A DNA stretch of 7,150 nt from Candidatus Methanomethylicia archaeon (GTDB lineage Archaea; Thermoproteota; Methanomethylicia; CALHIW01). The translations under genes and the position numbers were made by a program. This document shows, one piece after another, positions 1 to 6,366 of this stretch. Under the pieces are notes generated by a model. The model did not search any database. It saw only the letters and a program-made list of their open reading frames with translations, and had not been told where the DNA came from. How positions within the stretch are numbered: position 1 is the first letter of the stretch; each line of letters begins with the position of its first letter. Location of the stretch: NCBI GenBank assembly GCA_938030905.1, contig CALHIW010000044.1, positions 1-7,150 of the forward strand, written 5' to 3'.

Positions 1-707
1 TCCCCAATTGTATTACTATTAATGATTTCTACTGAGTATCTTGCTATATTGGTTGCACAATCTCCAATAGACTCTATGTAGCTTGCCGCAAGTCTATAGT
101 CAATAATATCTAGAGGTGTAAGGTTAAATTTAGAGATGATGTTATAGTTTTGAAGAGCACTTCTTAAAACTCTAACAAGTAGGAAGTAGAATCTATTAAT
201 TTCCTCATCTCTTCGTGATGCTAGAAGAGCTGTATTGATGTCTCTCTTAACTAGTGATGCTATGGTGTCTCTTAGAATTCCTTCAGCAATAATTCCCCCC
301 CTAGTAATAAGTTTTGATGGATGTATTGATTCAACATCAAGTATGCTTTGAATGGTAACTTCATTAAGTCCCTCTTCAACAACTTCAAGACCTATAAGAA
401 ACCTAACAGTATCCTTGATTATTTTAACTTCATCCTCAGTTAATTCCTTGCTTGAAATTATTTTTATCGTTTTATATCCAAGTAAATATTTACTAATAAT
501 ATCACGTGAAATTGTTGAGGTAAGGTGGATGGTAGCTATATTCTCCTTTTTAGCTTCGTTAGTTGGCTCAATAATTAGAGAGCCGTCTCTACCTATGCTA
601 AGGTTAATGGTATTACCCTTATCAAGATTAAATTGTTCAATCCATTTTTTAGGTAGACTTATGAAATAACTACTTCTACCAATTTTTTGTATTTTACGAT
701 TAAACAT
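1..707 (-). CDS. AbrB-PhoU fusion regulator (PhoU-like), 3' end beyond window
   Basis: The minus strand is open from ATG at 707 down to the window edge, giving 235 residues with no stop. Residues 4-36 form an AbrB/SpoVT-type swapped-hairpin DNA-binding domain (KIQKIGRSSYFISLPKKW, then FNLDKG). From about residue 90 the protein is helical and PhoU-like: RRDEEINRFYFLL at 165-177 and YIESIGDCATNIAR at 210-223 carry the acidic ExxxD-type pattern that binds metal clusters in PhoU proteins. Archaeal proteins with this architecture are annotated as phosphate-uptake regulators. They usually run to well over 300 residues, so roughly the last 100 are probably missing here because of the window edge, not a mutation. 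It is divergently transcribed from coaBC. No phosphate transporter genes are visible. The family call is firm; control of phosphate genes is inferred from the family name only. Confidence 0.85.
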   Translation of the reverse strand, partial: MFNRKIQKIGRSSYFISLPKKWIEQFNLDKGNTINLSIGRDGSLIIEPTNEAKKENIATIHLTSTISRDIISKYLLGYKTIKIISSKELTEDEVKIIKDTVRFLIGLEVVEEGLNEVTIQSILDVESIHPSKLITRGGIIAEGILRDTIASLVKRDINTALLASRRDEEINRFYFLLVRVLRSALQNYNIISKFNLTPLDIIDYRLAASYIESIGDCATNIARYSVEIINSNTIG

Positions 708-727
708 AATCTCAATTTAACTTTAAA

Positions 728-742
728 AACATATATTTAAAT
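728..742 (-). promoter_or_regulatory. TATA-like promoter of the PhoU-like regulator
   Basis: Read on the minus strand, the stretch around 730-741 gives ATTTAAATATATG, centred about 27 bases before the ATG at 707. That is the spacing expected when an archaeal TATA box drives a leaderless transcript starting at or next to the start codon. The region is AT-rich throughout, so the exact box is a judgement. Confidence 0.5.
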
Positions 743-768
743 TTTCTAGATGCTTATAGATTGATAAA

Positions 769-792
769 TTTGTTTAAACTAGTTTAAACAAA
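769..792. promoter_or_regulatory. Perfect 24-bp palindrome, candidate operator
   Basis: The half-site TTTGTTTAAACT (769-780) is followed directly by its exact reverse complement (781-792). Inside it the 8-bp palindrome GTTTAAAC occurs twice, at 772-779 and 782-789, with a 10-base centre spacing, about one DNA turn. It sits between the TATA-like boxes of the two divergent genes, closer to that of coaBC. The position and symmetry suggest a binding site for a dimeric or tetrameric regulator, possibly of both promoters. The regulator is unknown. A transcribed hairpin is less likely because both predicted transcripts start outside it. Confidence 0.55.
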
Positions 793-802
793 CTATAGAT
801 AA

Positions 803-813
803 AATTAAAATTT
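803..813 (+). promoter_or_regulatory. TATA-like promoter of the CoA operon
   Basis: The run ATTAAAATTTA is centred about 25-26 bases upstream of the GTG at 833, which fits a leaderless archaeal transcript. No Shine-Dalgarno sequence precedes that GTG. The surrounding sequence is so AT-rich that the precise box is uncertain. Confidence 0.45.
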
Positions 814-832
814 ACTTTAGTTTTTTGAATTT

Positions 833-2071
833 GTGTTCCACCCATCAAAAGATATAATTGGCTCTAAAAGCAATCTACTTAAAGGTAAGCGAATTGTTCT
901 ATGTGTTTGTGGTAGTGTCTCTGCTATTAGAGCTCCTGATATTGCTCGTGAACTTATGAGGCATGGTGCTGAAGTTTATCCTGTAATGAGTAAAGCCGCC
1001 TCTAAAATTATTCATCCATATCTTCTAGAATGGGCTACTGGTAATCAAACCATTGTTAAGCTTACTGGTCGCATAGAGCATGTTGAGCTTTGTGGTTTAA
1101 CTGAAAATAGGGTAGATCTTGTTCTTGTATGTCCAGCTACTGCTAATACTATTAGTAAGGCTGCTTATGGTATTGATGATACACCTGTAACTACATTCAT
1201 ATCAACAGCTTTAGGATCCAATATTCCAGTAGTATTTGTTCCTGCAATGCATGAGTCACTCTACAGAAATCCCTTTGTCGCTGAGAGCATTGATAGGCTT
1301 AGAAACAATGGGATTATATTTATTGGGCCTAAAGTTTATGAGGGTAAAGCTAAAATTGTTGATGTTGAAGATGTCGTTGAGGCAGTAATTAATTTCTTTA
1401 CTCCTAAAATTCTTATCAATAAAAGAGTTATTGTTACCGCAGGTCCTACTAGAGAGTATCTCGACAATGTTAAATATCTTTCAACTCCAAGTAGTGGTAA
1501 AATGGGAGTTGAAATAGCTAAGGAATGTGCTGCTTCAGGCGCCTCTGTAACATTAGTATGTGGTCCTATAAATTTACATGTACCTACAAGTATTACTGTT
1601 ATAAGTGTTAATTCATGCATTGAAATGTTTAAAACTGTGGAAAATAGTCTTAGAAATAGTAGTTATGATTATGCCTTTCTTGCAGCTGCACCAGTAGATT
1701 TTACATTTTATAAGAAGTATCTAGGAAAAATACCTAGTGAACTTGAGGAAATTACAGTAAAGCTTATCCAGAACCCTAAGATATCCGCAGAAATTAAGAA
1801 AATATCTCCTAAAACAATAACTGTTGGCTTTAAAGCTGAGTATGGTGTTCCACTTGATGAATTGATTAATAGAGCTTATAAGAGACTTACTGAAAACAAT
1901 TTAGATCTTATAGTTGCAAATGATGTTTCAAGATCAGATATTGCTTTTGGATCTGATTATAACGAGGTCTACATTATTGATAGATCTAGAAATGTGATAC
2001 ATATACCTAAATCAAGTAAGAGAGAAGTTGCAAGGAAGATTATCGAGGTGGCTGTAGGTGTTAAGTGTTAG
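833..2071 (+). CDS. coaBC: Bifunctional phosphopantothenoylcysteine decarboxylase / phosphopantothenate--cysteine ligase (CoaBC, Dfp)
   Basis: This fusion of 412 residues, a usual length for Dfp, joins cysteine to 4'-phosphopantothenate (CoaB) and decarboxylates the product to 4'-phosphopantetheine (CoaC). Residues about 18-190 are the FMN-binding decarboxylase: CGSVSA at 26-31, the likely catalytic His83 in IEHVEL, and PAMH at 137-140 where bacterial enzymes have PxMN. The bacterial substrate-clamp cysteine is not seen; EGKAKI (170-175) occupies that area, as I recall from archaeal relatives. Residues about 197-410 are the ligase: TAGPTRE (202-208), SSGKMG (220-225), AAAPVDF (284-290), VGFKAE (331-336) and VANDVS (361-366), then FGSDYNEV (372-379). 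The GTG start is chosen because a stop at 818-820 blocks upstream extension and a TATA-like box lies at the right distance. It is the first gene of the CoA operon. Confidence 0.95.
   Translation: MFHPSKDIIGSKSNLLKGKRIVLCVCGSVSAIRAPDIARELMRHGAEVYPVMSKAASKIIHPYLLEWATGNQTIVKLTGRIEHVELCGLTENRVDLVLVCPATANTISKAAYGIDDTPVTTFISTALGSNIPVVFVPAMHESLYRNPFVAESIDRLRNNGIIFIGPKVYEGKAKIVDVEDVVEAVINFFTPKILINKRVIVTAGPTREYLDNVKYLSTPSSGKMGVEIAKECAASGASVTLVCGPINLHVPTSITVISVNSCIEMFKTVENSLRNSSYDYAFLAAAPVDFTFYKKYLGKIPSELEEITVKLIQNPKISAEIKKISPKTITVGFKAEYGVPLDELINRAYKRLTENNLDLIVANDVSRSDIAFGSDYNEVYIIDRSRNVIHIPKSSKREVARKIIEVAVGVKC
2045..2050 (+). promoter_or_regulatory. Shine-Dalgarno site for pantoate kinase
   Basis: GAGGTG lies inside the end of coaBC, seven bases before the GTG at 2058, and is complementary to the archaeal 16S rRNA tail. 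It decides the GTG at 2058 over the later in-frame GTG at 2085 and implies translation from a polycistronic mRNA. Confidence 0.6.
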
Positions 2072-2984
2072 TGGATCTGTATATGTGCCAGTTCATGTAA
2101 CTGGATTTTTTAAACCCTACATTACCGATAACCCATTGACAACAGGATCTATTGGAGTAGGGCTTGTTCTTGAACCTGGATTAAAATGTACAGTATCAAC
2201 CACTAAATCTAATTCTCTGAATACATACTTTAACGGTTCTAGGATCTCAATAAAGCCTGTTAATGTATTATTGAACATGCTCAAACTAAATAATTTAAGA
2301 GTGGATTTTGAATCTTATGCACCGATAGGATTTGGATATGGAGTTAGTGGAGCAGCAACTCTTGCTTTAGCACTTGCTATTCTTAGTAGTAAGCATGAAT
2401 ATTATAGAGCAGCTCAGCTAGCTCATGTAGCTGAGGTTCTATGTTTAACTGGACTTGGAGATGTATCTGCAATATTTAAGGGCTTCATGTTGGCTATCAG
2501 AGTCAAACCTGGAGCTCCAGGTATTGGTGAGGTTAAGTCTTTAAATGTTAGCAACCATATCAAAATACTAGCTGTAGATTTAAGGCCTAGACATACTAGA
2601 GATATGATTACTAAATTAGCAGATAAAATCAATGTCTATGGCTTAAAAACATATAGATGTTTCATGGAGAATCCATCTCTAGAATCCTTCTTTGAACTCT
2701 CAAAAATTTTTGCTGAAAATGTTGGTTTCATCACGCATGATATTAATGAGGCTTTAAGAAGAGTAGCTAACATGATAATTGGATATACCGTTAAAAAGGG
2801 AGTTTTACTTATAGCTGTTGATGATGATATTGTTTACGATGCTTACCTTAAGGTTAAGGAGGAATTTCAAAAGGTAAGAATATTTAGTTTAGGCAAGGGT
2901 TTAAAGATTTTAGGAGAGATGAAAAGTGAGATAATTAAAGATAAATATCTAGTATTAGGTAGTAACAATGAATATACCTGCTAA
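2058..2984 (+). CDS. Pantoate kinase (PoK), GHMP superfamily
   Basis: This enzyme phosphorylates pantoate with ATP to 4-phosphopantoate, the first committed step of the archaeal CoA branch that replaces bacterial pantothenate synthetase and kinase. The 308 residues begin with the family-typical VYVPVHVTGFF (8-18). The glycine-rich GHMP phosphate-binding loop is PIGFGYGVSGA at 89-99. AHVAEVLCLTGLGDVSA (122-138) holds the conserved acidic positions near the active site, including Glu126 and Asp135. A clear third GHMP glycine-rich motif is not obvious near the C-terminus (KKGVLLIAVDDD, 246-257 region), where PoK proteins diverge. The gene overlaps coaBC by 14 bases and the next gene by 17, so the three are almost certainly co-transcribed and translationally coupled. 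Operon context with the next pathway enzymes strengthens the call over other GHMP kinases. Confidence 0.9.
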   Translation: MLSVSGSVYVPVHVTGFFKPYITDNPLTTGSIGVGLVLEPGLKCTVSTTKSNSLNTYFNGSRISIKPVNVLLNMLKLNNLRVDFESYAPIGFGYGVSGAATLALALAILSSKHEYYRAAQLAHVAEVLCLTGLGDVSAIFKGFMLAIRVKPGAPGIGEVKSLNVSNHIKILAVDLRPRHTRDMITKLADKINVYGLKTYRCFMENPSLESFFELSKIFAENVGFITHDINEALRRVANMIIGYTVKKGVLLIAVDDDIVYDAYLKVKEEFQKVRIFSLGKGLKILGEMKSEIIKDKYLVLGSNNEYTC

Positions 2985-3756
2985 CCATCCTAGACGTCAA
3001 TCCCTATTAATTAGGGAGAAAATAGTAGATGGGTTTAGGAATGGTATTGTCGTAGCTCAAGGATTAATAGCTCATGGTAGAGGGGAGGCTTTCGACTACA
3101 TTATTGGTGAAGTAACTCCTCCACCAACATATGAAGCTATTACAGCAGCTGCAGCAGCACTTATTATTGCAAGAAAACCAGTAATATCCGTAAATGGTAA
3201 TACAGTAGTACTTGCAGGTAAGGAAATAGTAAAGCTTTCAAGTATTGTAGAGGCAAAGATTGAGGTAAACCTATTTCATAGAATACCTGATAGAGAAGTT
3301 AAGATTAGGGATTACTTAATGAAGTGTGGTGCAAATAATGTTCTTGGTGTTGGTGATGATGCTTCAGCTGCAATACCTGAACTTATGAGTGAACGTAGAC
3401 GTGTAAGTCCTCATGGGATTCTAGCCGCCGATGTTGTTCTGGTACCGCTTGAAGATGGTGATAGAACTGAGGCATTAATTAAAATGGGTAAGATTGTTAT
3501 AGCTATAGATTTAAATCCATTTTCAAGAACATCTAGAAATGCGACAATAACTATAGTAGATAATGTTGTAAGAGCAATACCTATCCTAATAGATACAGTA
3601 TTGAAGTTAAAACATAGGACACGTGGAGATCTTGAAGATATTATTAAAAAATATAATAATAAGGAGGTTCTAGGTAAAGTCGTAGAGTATATTTACTCTA
3701 GGCTTAGGGAAGAGTCAAAACTGAATCTATTCTTCGAAAAGAGCCCCAATAAGTAA
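2968..3756 (+). CDS. 4-phosphopantoate--beta-alanine ligase (phosphopantothenate synthetase, PPS)
   Basis: This cytoplasmic enzyme condenses 4-phosphopantoate with beta-alanine, using ATP, to give 4'-phosphopantothenate. That is the product needed by CoaBC and the step after pantoate kinase. The 262 residues match the archaeal family closely: HPRRQSLLIREKIV (7-20), GLIAHGRGEAFDY (32-44), PVISVNGN (71-78), EVNLFHR (99-105), VLVPLEDGDRTEALIKMGK (157-175) and AIDLNPFSRTS (179-189) followed by NATITIVDN (191-199). The N-terminal motif sits just after the ATG, supporting this start; a weak AGGT at 2957-2960 could serve as the ribosome site. The start overlaps the end of pantoate kinase by 17 bases. 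The last 30 bases overlap the convergent deoxyhypusine synthase gene. Residues after about 215 form a charged tail that is less conserved. Confidence 0.95.
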   Translation: MNIPANHPRRQSLLIREKIVDGFRNGIVVAQGLIAHGRGEAFDYIIGEVTPPPTYEAITAAAAALIIARKPVISVNGNTVVLAGKEIVKLSSIVEAKIEVNLFHRIPDREVKIRDYLMKCGANNVLGVGDDASAAIPELMSERRRVSPHGILAADVVLVPLEDGDRTEALIKMGKIVIAIDLNPFSRTSRNATITIVDNVVRAIPILIDTVLKLKHRTRGDLEDIIKKYNNKEVLGKVVEYIYSRLREESKLNLFFEKSPNK

Positions 3757-4677
3757 TGGCAGTATTACTGTTGCATCTCCTTCTATAGTTATGTGTTTAG
3801 CTTCCCTACTTATCTTACCCCATGAGATAGCCTCTTCAGTTCTTGCACCACTAAGACTTCCATTCCATTCAACAGCTGTCGTTATATAAACAGCATAGTC
3901 TAGTCCATTCTTAAATTGGTTCCACCATATAGTATGGTGTTTCGATATCCCCCCTCCAATTATCAATGCCCCAGTCTTTTTTGCTGTGAAAACAATATCT
4001 GCTAGTTCCTGCTCGTCTTTAAGTATGTTAATTATCACTTTTTTAATTCTTTGGGAATACATCCATAGTTGAAATCCAAATACTCCATCAGTAATTCCAG
4101 GAATATATGTTAAAATCCTATTTTTATAGCACCAATATATAATGGACTCCTCCCTTTTCTCCTCCTCTTTAAGGATTTCACCAATTTTCCAAATAAGTTC
4201 CCTGGTTGAAAGTGGATTGGTGAAATCTATTTTACTAAATATTTCCTGGAGCTTTTCCTCAAGGATAACCCCATAGTTTTCATTAGCTATGTAAATGTTG
4301 CCAAGTCTATTTATTTCTAGGCTATGAAGTATTGAATCATCAACTTTAAGTAATCCATGATGATATGGCCTCCAAAGCCTAGCCAAGTCATGATCTAGTG
4401 TACCGCATGTAGTGATAACAACATCAAAGGTCTTTCTCTTTAACAGTTCTCTAATTACTCCTCTACATCCAGTAGCGATGATGCATGCCGGAAAGGATAA
4501 AAATTTTATACAATCTCTATCATTAATCATTTCCTTAATAATATTAAACCCAATACCAACTTTCTTAGCTACAAATCCCCCGCTCTGCTCCATAGCAACA
4601 ATAAGGCTTCTTAGACCTTTAACTCTACTTAAGTCAATATCTCTAACAACATTTTTGAGTATTTGTTCTCTATTCAT
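3727..4677 (-). CDS. dys: Deoxyhypusine synthase
   Basis: This enzyme transfers the aminobutyl group of spermidine, with NAD+, to a specific lysine of translation factor aIF5A, the first step of hypusine formation. The 316-residue protein shows FLSFPACIIATG (59-70), TTCGTLDHDLAR (89-100), NRLGNIYIANENYG (123-136), IPGITDG (192-198), IIGGGISKHH (239-248), YAVYITTAVEWNGSLSGART (261-280) and SWGK (285-288). His248, or its neighbour, and Lys288 correspond to the catalytic His and the covalent-intermediate Lys of the human enzyme. No key residue is missing. It is transcribed on its own from a TATA-like box 25 bases before the ATG at 4677. It faces the CoA operon tail to tail with a 30-base overlap; I see no functional link to CoA synthesis. 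A hydroxylase for the second hypusine step is not in the window. Confidence 0.95.
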   Translation of the reverse strand: MNREQILKNVVRDIDLSRVKGLRSLIVAMEQSGGFVAKKVGIGFNIIKEMINDRDCIKFLSFPACIIATGCRGVIRELLKRKTFDVVITTCGTLDHDLARLWRPYHHGLLKVDDSILHSLEINRLGNIYIANENYGVILEEKLQEIFSKIDFTNPLSTRELIWKIGEILKEEEKREESIIYWCYKNRILTYIPGITDGVFGFQLWMYSQRIKKVIINILKDEQELADIVFTAKKTGALIIGGGISKHHTIWWNQFKNGLDYAVYITTAVEWNGSLSGARTEEAISWGKISREAKHITIEGDATVILPLLIGALFEE

Positions 4678-4685
4678 GTAATATT

Positions 4686-4724
4686 AGCTATTAACCCACT
4701 TTTATGCTTTGCCTCTTAATAGCT
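4686..4724. promoter_or_regulatory. Nine-base inverted repeat flanking the dys TATA box
   Basis: AGCTATTAA (4686-4694) and its exact reverse complement TTAATAGCT (4716-4724) flank the candidate dys TATA box at 4700-4705. The arm centres are 30 bases apart, about three DNA turns, and the repeat is symmetric about position 4705. Such an arrangement could bind a repressor across the promoter. AT-rich sequence yields short inverted repeats by chance, so function is unproven. Confidence 0.3.
4700..4705 (-). promoter_or_regulatory. dys: TATA box of deoxyhypusine synthase
   Basis: On the minus strand this reads GCATAAAAGTGGG around the core ATAAAA, centred 25-26 bases upstream of the ATG at 4677. 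No Shine-Dalgarno sequence lies between them, which fits a leaderless transcript. Confidence 0.6.
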
Positions 4725-4770
4725 TTAAACAAGGCTTATAGGTTTTATATGAATTCAAATCAAAGATACA

Positions 4771-5480
4771 ATGTATAGCTTTAAATCTAAGTGGTGGAGT
4801 AGCATGAAGGATATAATAGACCTTTCAACGCTAAACATCATGTACGAAGGATATGTATGGTAATACATGTAGAAACATTTCTACAATGAACCATGAATTA
4901 GTAAAGTAATTAGACTAACATTCTTGATGGCTCTATAATAAGTTAGTACTAAGACTTTTTTAAAATATCTAAGTCTCTTAATGGTTTATATGAGTTCCAT
5001 AAGCTTAGTGAGTATAGGCAAGATTTATTAAGCTTCTACTTTCCTAATAAGAAAGCATACAGCGATAATTATGTCAATAATTAATGAAATCCTATATTCT
5101 ACTGCTGGCTATAAGTAGTAGGTGAATACCTTAATATACTCCTACGTAACTATGAGAGAATGCTAGAAGACTTATGAAGCTAATGTATGGAATGGTGGTT
5201 GACATTTTAACCTCTAAAGTATAGATGATCTAGCTATGATAGTTATAGAGGCTAAAAAAGCGAAATGATGGCAATGACGGATTCAATGTAAGAATACTAT
5301 AAAGGCTCACAAATCTTTAATGAAAATCGCCACCAATAACATTAGCAAAAGCAGTTAATATCCCTGATTTAAATCTTGATGAGCTTTAGAGTAAGTCTAG
5401 GAAAGCATAGAAGTGCATTGGGGCTCAGCGTATAATACTGATGTAAAGGTATAGATTGAGTGGTAATAAAATATAGCAAC
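4771..5480 (+). pseudogene. Stop-ridden protein-like stretch, possibly a decayed transposase gene
   Basis: No frame is intact here, yet parts look coding. From ATG at 4771 the frame gives MYSFKSKWWSSMKDIIDLST and stays open to TAA at 4861. In the same frame follow VSTKTFLKYLSLLMVYMS (4942-4995), then FLIRKHTAIIMSIINEILYS (5041-5100) and IDDLAMIVIEAKK (5221-5259). The adjacent frame then reads KKRNDGNDGFNV (about 5255-5292) and PPITLAKAVNIPDLNLDEL (about 5327-5386), implying a frameshift. The pattern INEILYSTAGYK, then EAKKRNDGNDG, then KAHKSLMK/PPITLA loosely recalls DDE transposases, with the first catalytic Asp changed to Asn. Against this, in-frame stops are about as frequent as chance would give at this base composition, and no family can be named. 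It may be an old insertion-element remnant or non-coding sequence. Confidence 0.33.
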
Positions 5481-5757
5481 ATATTTGTAAATTAAAAAAT
5501 CGAAAACATACCATATGATGTAAAAATATGGAAAACAAGATTAGTTATAAATAGATTTAACTTATAACCAAACATTAAAGAATAATAATAAGATATGAGA
5601 GACTAGCAGTAATGTTTAAAGCAATGCAAATTTACATGTATAATAATACACATAGGATACGAATGTTGAAAGGATTAAATAATATTGAACCTCAAATTCC
5701 TAAGTTACGGTTTTAGCTAGAATTTCCATGTGTAAATAGTGTTTGGATTCAGTAAAC
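5481..5757. other. Intergenic stretch without a supported gene
   Basis: This AT-rich stretch lies between the decayed region and the 3' end of the minus-strand hypothetical gene. The longest plus-strand open run is short: a frame open for about 45 codons ends at TAG 5714-5716, with a possible ATG at 5612 (34 codons). It has no ribosome site or recognisable product. A small hairpin, CCATAT (5511-5516) with ATATGG (5526-5531), is present. I see no RNA gene, terminator or CRISPR repeat. Confidence 0.5.
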
Positions 5758-6303
5758 TTATATTTTAAAAACGATTTTCTCATAGCCTCCTACTGTTTCT
5801 CCCCTTCTAGCATTTATGACTACAATATTTCTATATGTATTAACATATCCCTTCAGTAGTGTTTCCAGTACTCTGGACCCTAATGGAAAAATCCATGTGG
5901 TTTCAAAATCATACAACGTTTCTTCCTCATCGCTTAAATTTTCAAAAATGTTAATTCCCCTATTTAGCTTTCCTTTAAACTTAATGGTAAATGCTATTGA
6001 CGGGCTGTCTTTAAATCCTCTATGTATTAATTGAGTATTAATAACTCTAGGTTTAGTTACTCTATTATTTATCTTAACTATTTCCTCATTAAGAAATTCT
6101 TGCATATTTAGTGTAATGTTTAATAAATCATTTTTTAATGCTCTAGGCTTATGAAGGAGATTAGCATAATATCCTTCAGGATCATAGTAATCATATATGA
6201 GTATTTGACTAAATTCACCATTTCTTGAAACTATAAAGTAACATGTAGCATGAACAGGTTGAATACTGTTTTCCAAGATTTCATCCTTATTTGGGGCATC
6301 CAT
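5758..6303 (-). CDS. Hypothetical protein, family not recognised
   Basis: I do not recognise this 181-residue protein. It starts at ATG 6303, the only good candidate, with a well placed TATA-like box upstream. There is no signal peptide or membrane segment, so it is probably cytoplasmic. The composition is that of a real folded protein: alternating hydrophobic strands such as ATCYFIVSR (19-27) and SIAFTIKFKGKL (101-112), an aromatic patch IYDYYDPEGYYANLL (36-50), an acidic loop LSDEEETLYDFE (123-134), and a C-terminal strand-rich part with TTWIFPLGSRVLETLLKGY (135-153) and NIVVINARRGETVGGYEK (159-176). Strands dominate, suggesting a mostly beta or mixed fold; no catalytic motif stands out. 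It sits alone between a decayed stretch and a broken sufS, so context gives no functional hint. It is the least certain coding call among the intact genes, but promoter spacing and sequence character favour it. Confidence 0.65.
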   Translation of the reverse strand: MDAPNKDEILENSIQPVHATCYFIVSRNGEFSQILIYDYYDPEGYYANLLHKPRALKNDLLNITLNMQEFLNEEIVKINNRVTKPRVINTQLIHRGFKDSPSIAFTIKFKGKLNRGINIFENLSDEEETLYDFETTWIFPLGSRVLETLLKGYVNTYRNIVVINARRGETVGGYEKIVFKI

Positions 6304-6322
6304 ATTTTAAATTTCTTTTTTC

Positions 6323-6334
6323 TTTAATATATTA
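6323..6334 (-). promoter_or_regulatory. TATA-like promoter of the hypothetical gene
   Basis: The minus strand reads TAATATATTAAAG around here, centred about 25 bases before the ATG at 6303, the normal distance for a leaderless archaeal transcript. Confidence 0.5.
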
Positions 6335-6366
6335 GGTTAATCCCCTTGAAGCCCTCATTTACTTGA

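Noticed and set aside
352..669. Plus-strand open frame of 105 codons, rich in Ser and Leu
   Set aside because: It lies wholly opposite the clear AbrB-PhoU coding sequence on the minus strand and has no family features.
1336..1620. Minus-strand frame of 94 codons inside coaBC
   Set aside because: It is a shadow of the conserved CoaB nucleotide-binding region.
5376..5442. Possible box C/D RNA (TTGATGA at 5376 and CTGA at 5439)
   Set aside because: There are no matching internal D' and C' boxes or terminal stem, and the C box departs from the consensus.
5612..5716. Small plus-strand open frame of 34 codons
   Set aside because: It has no ribosome site, no promoter at a fitting distance and no recognisable sequence; this length is expected by chance.
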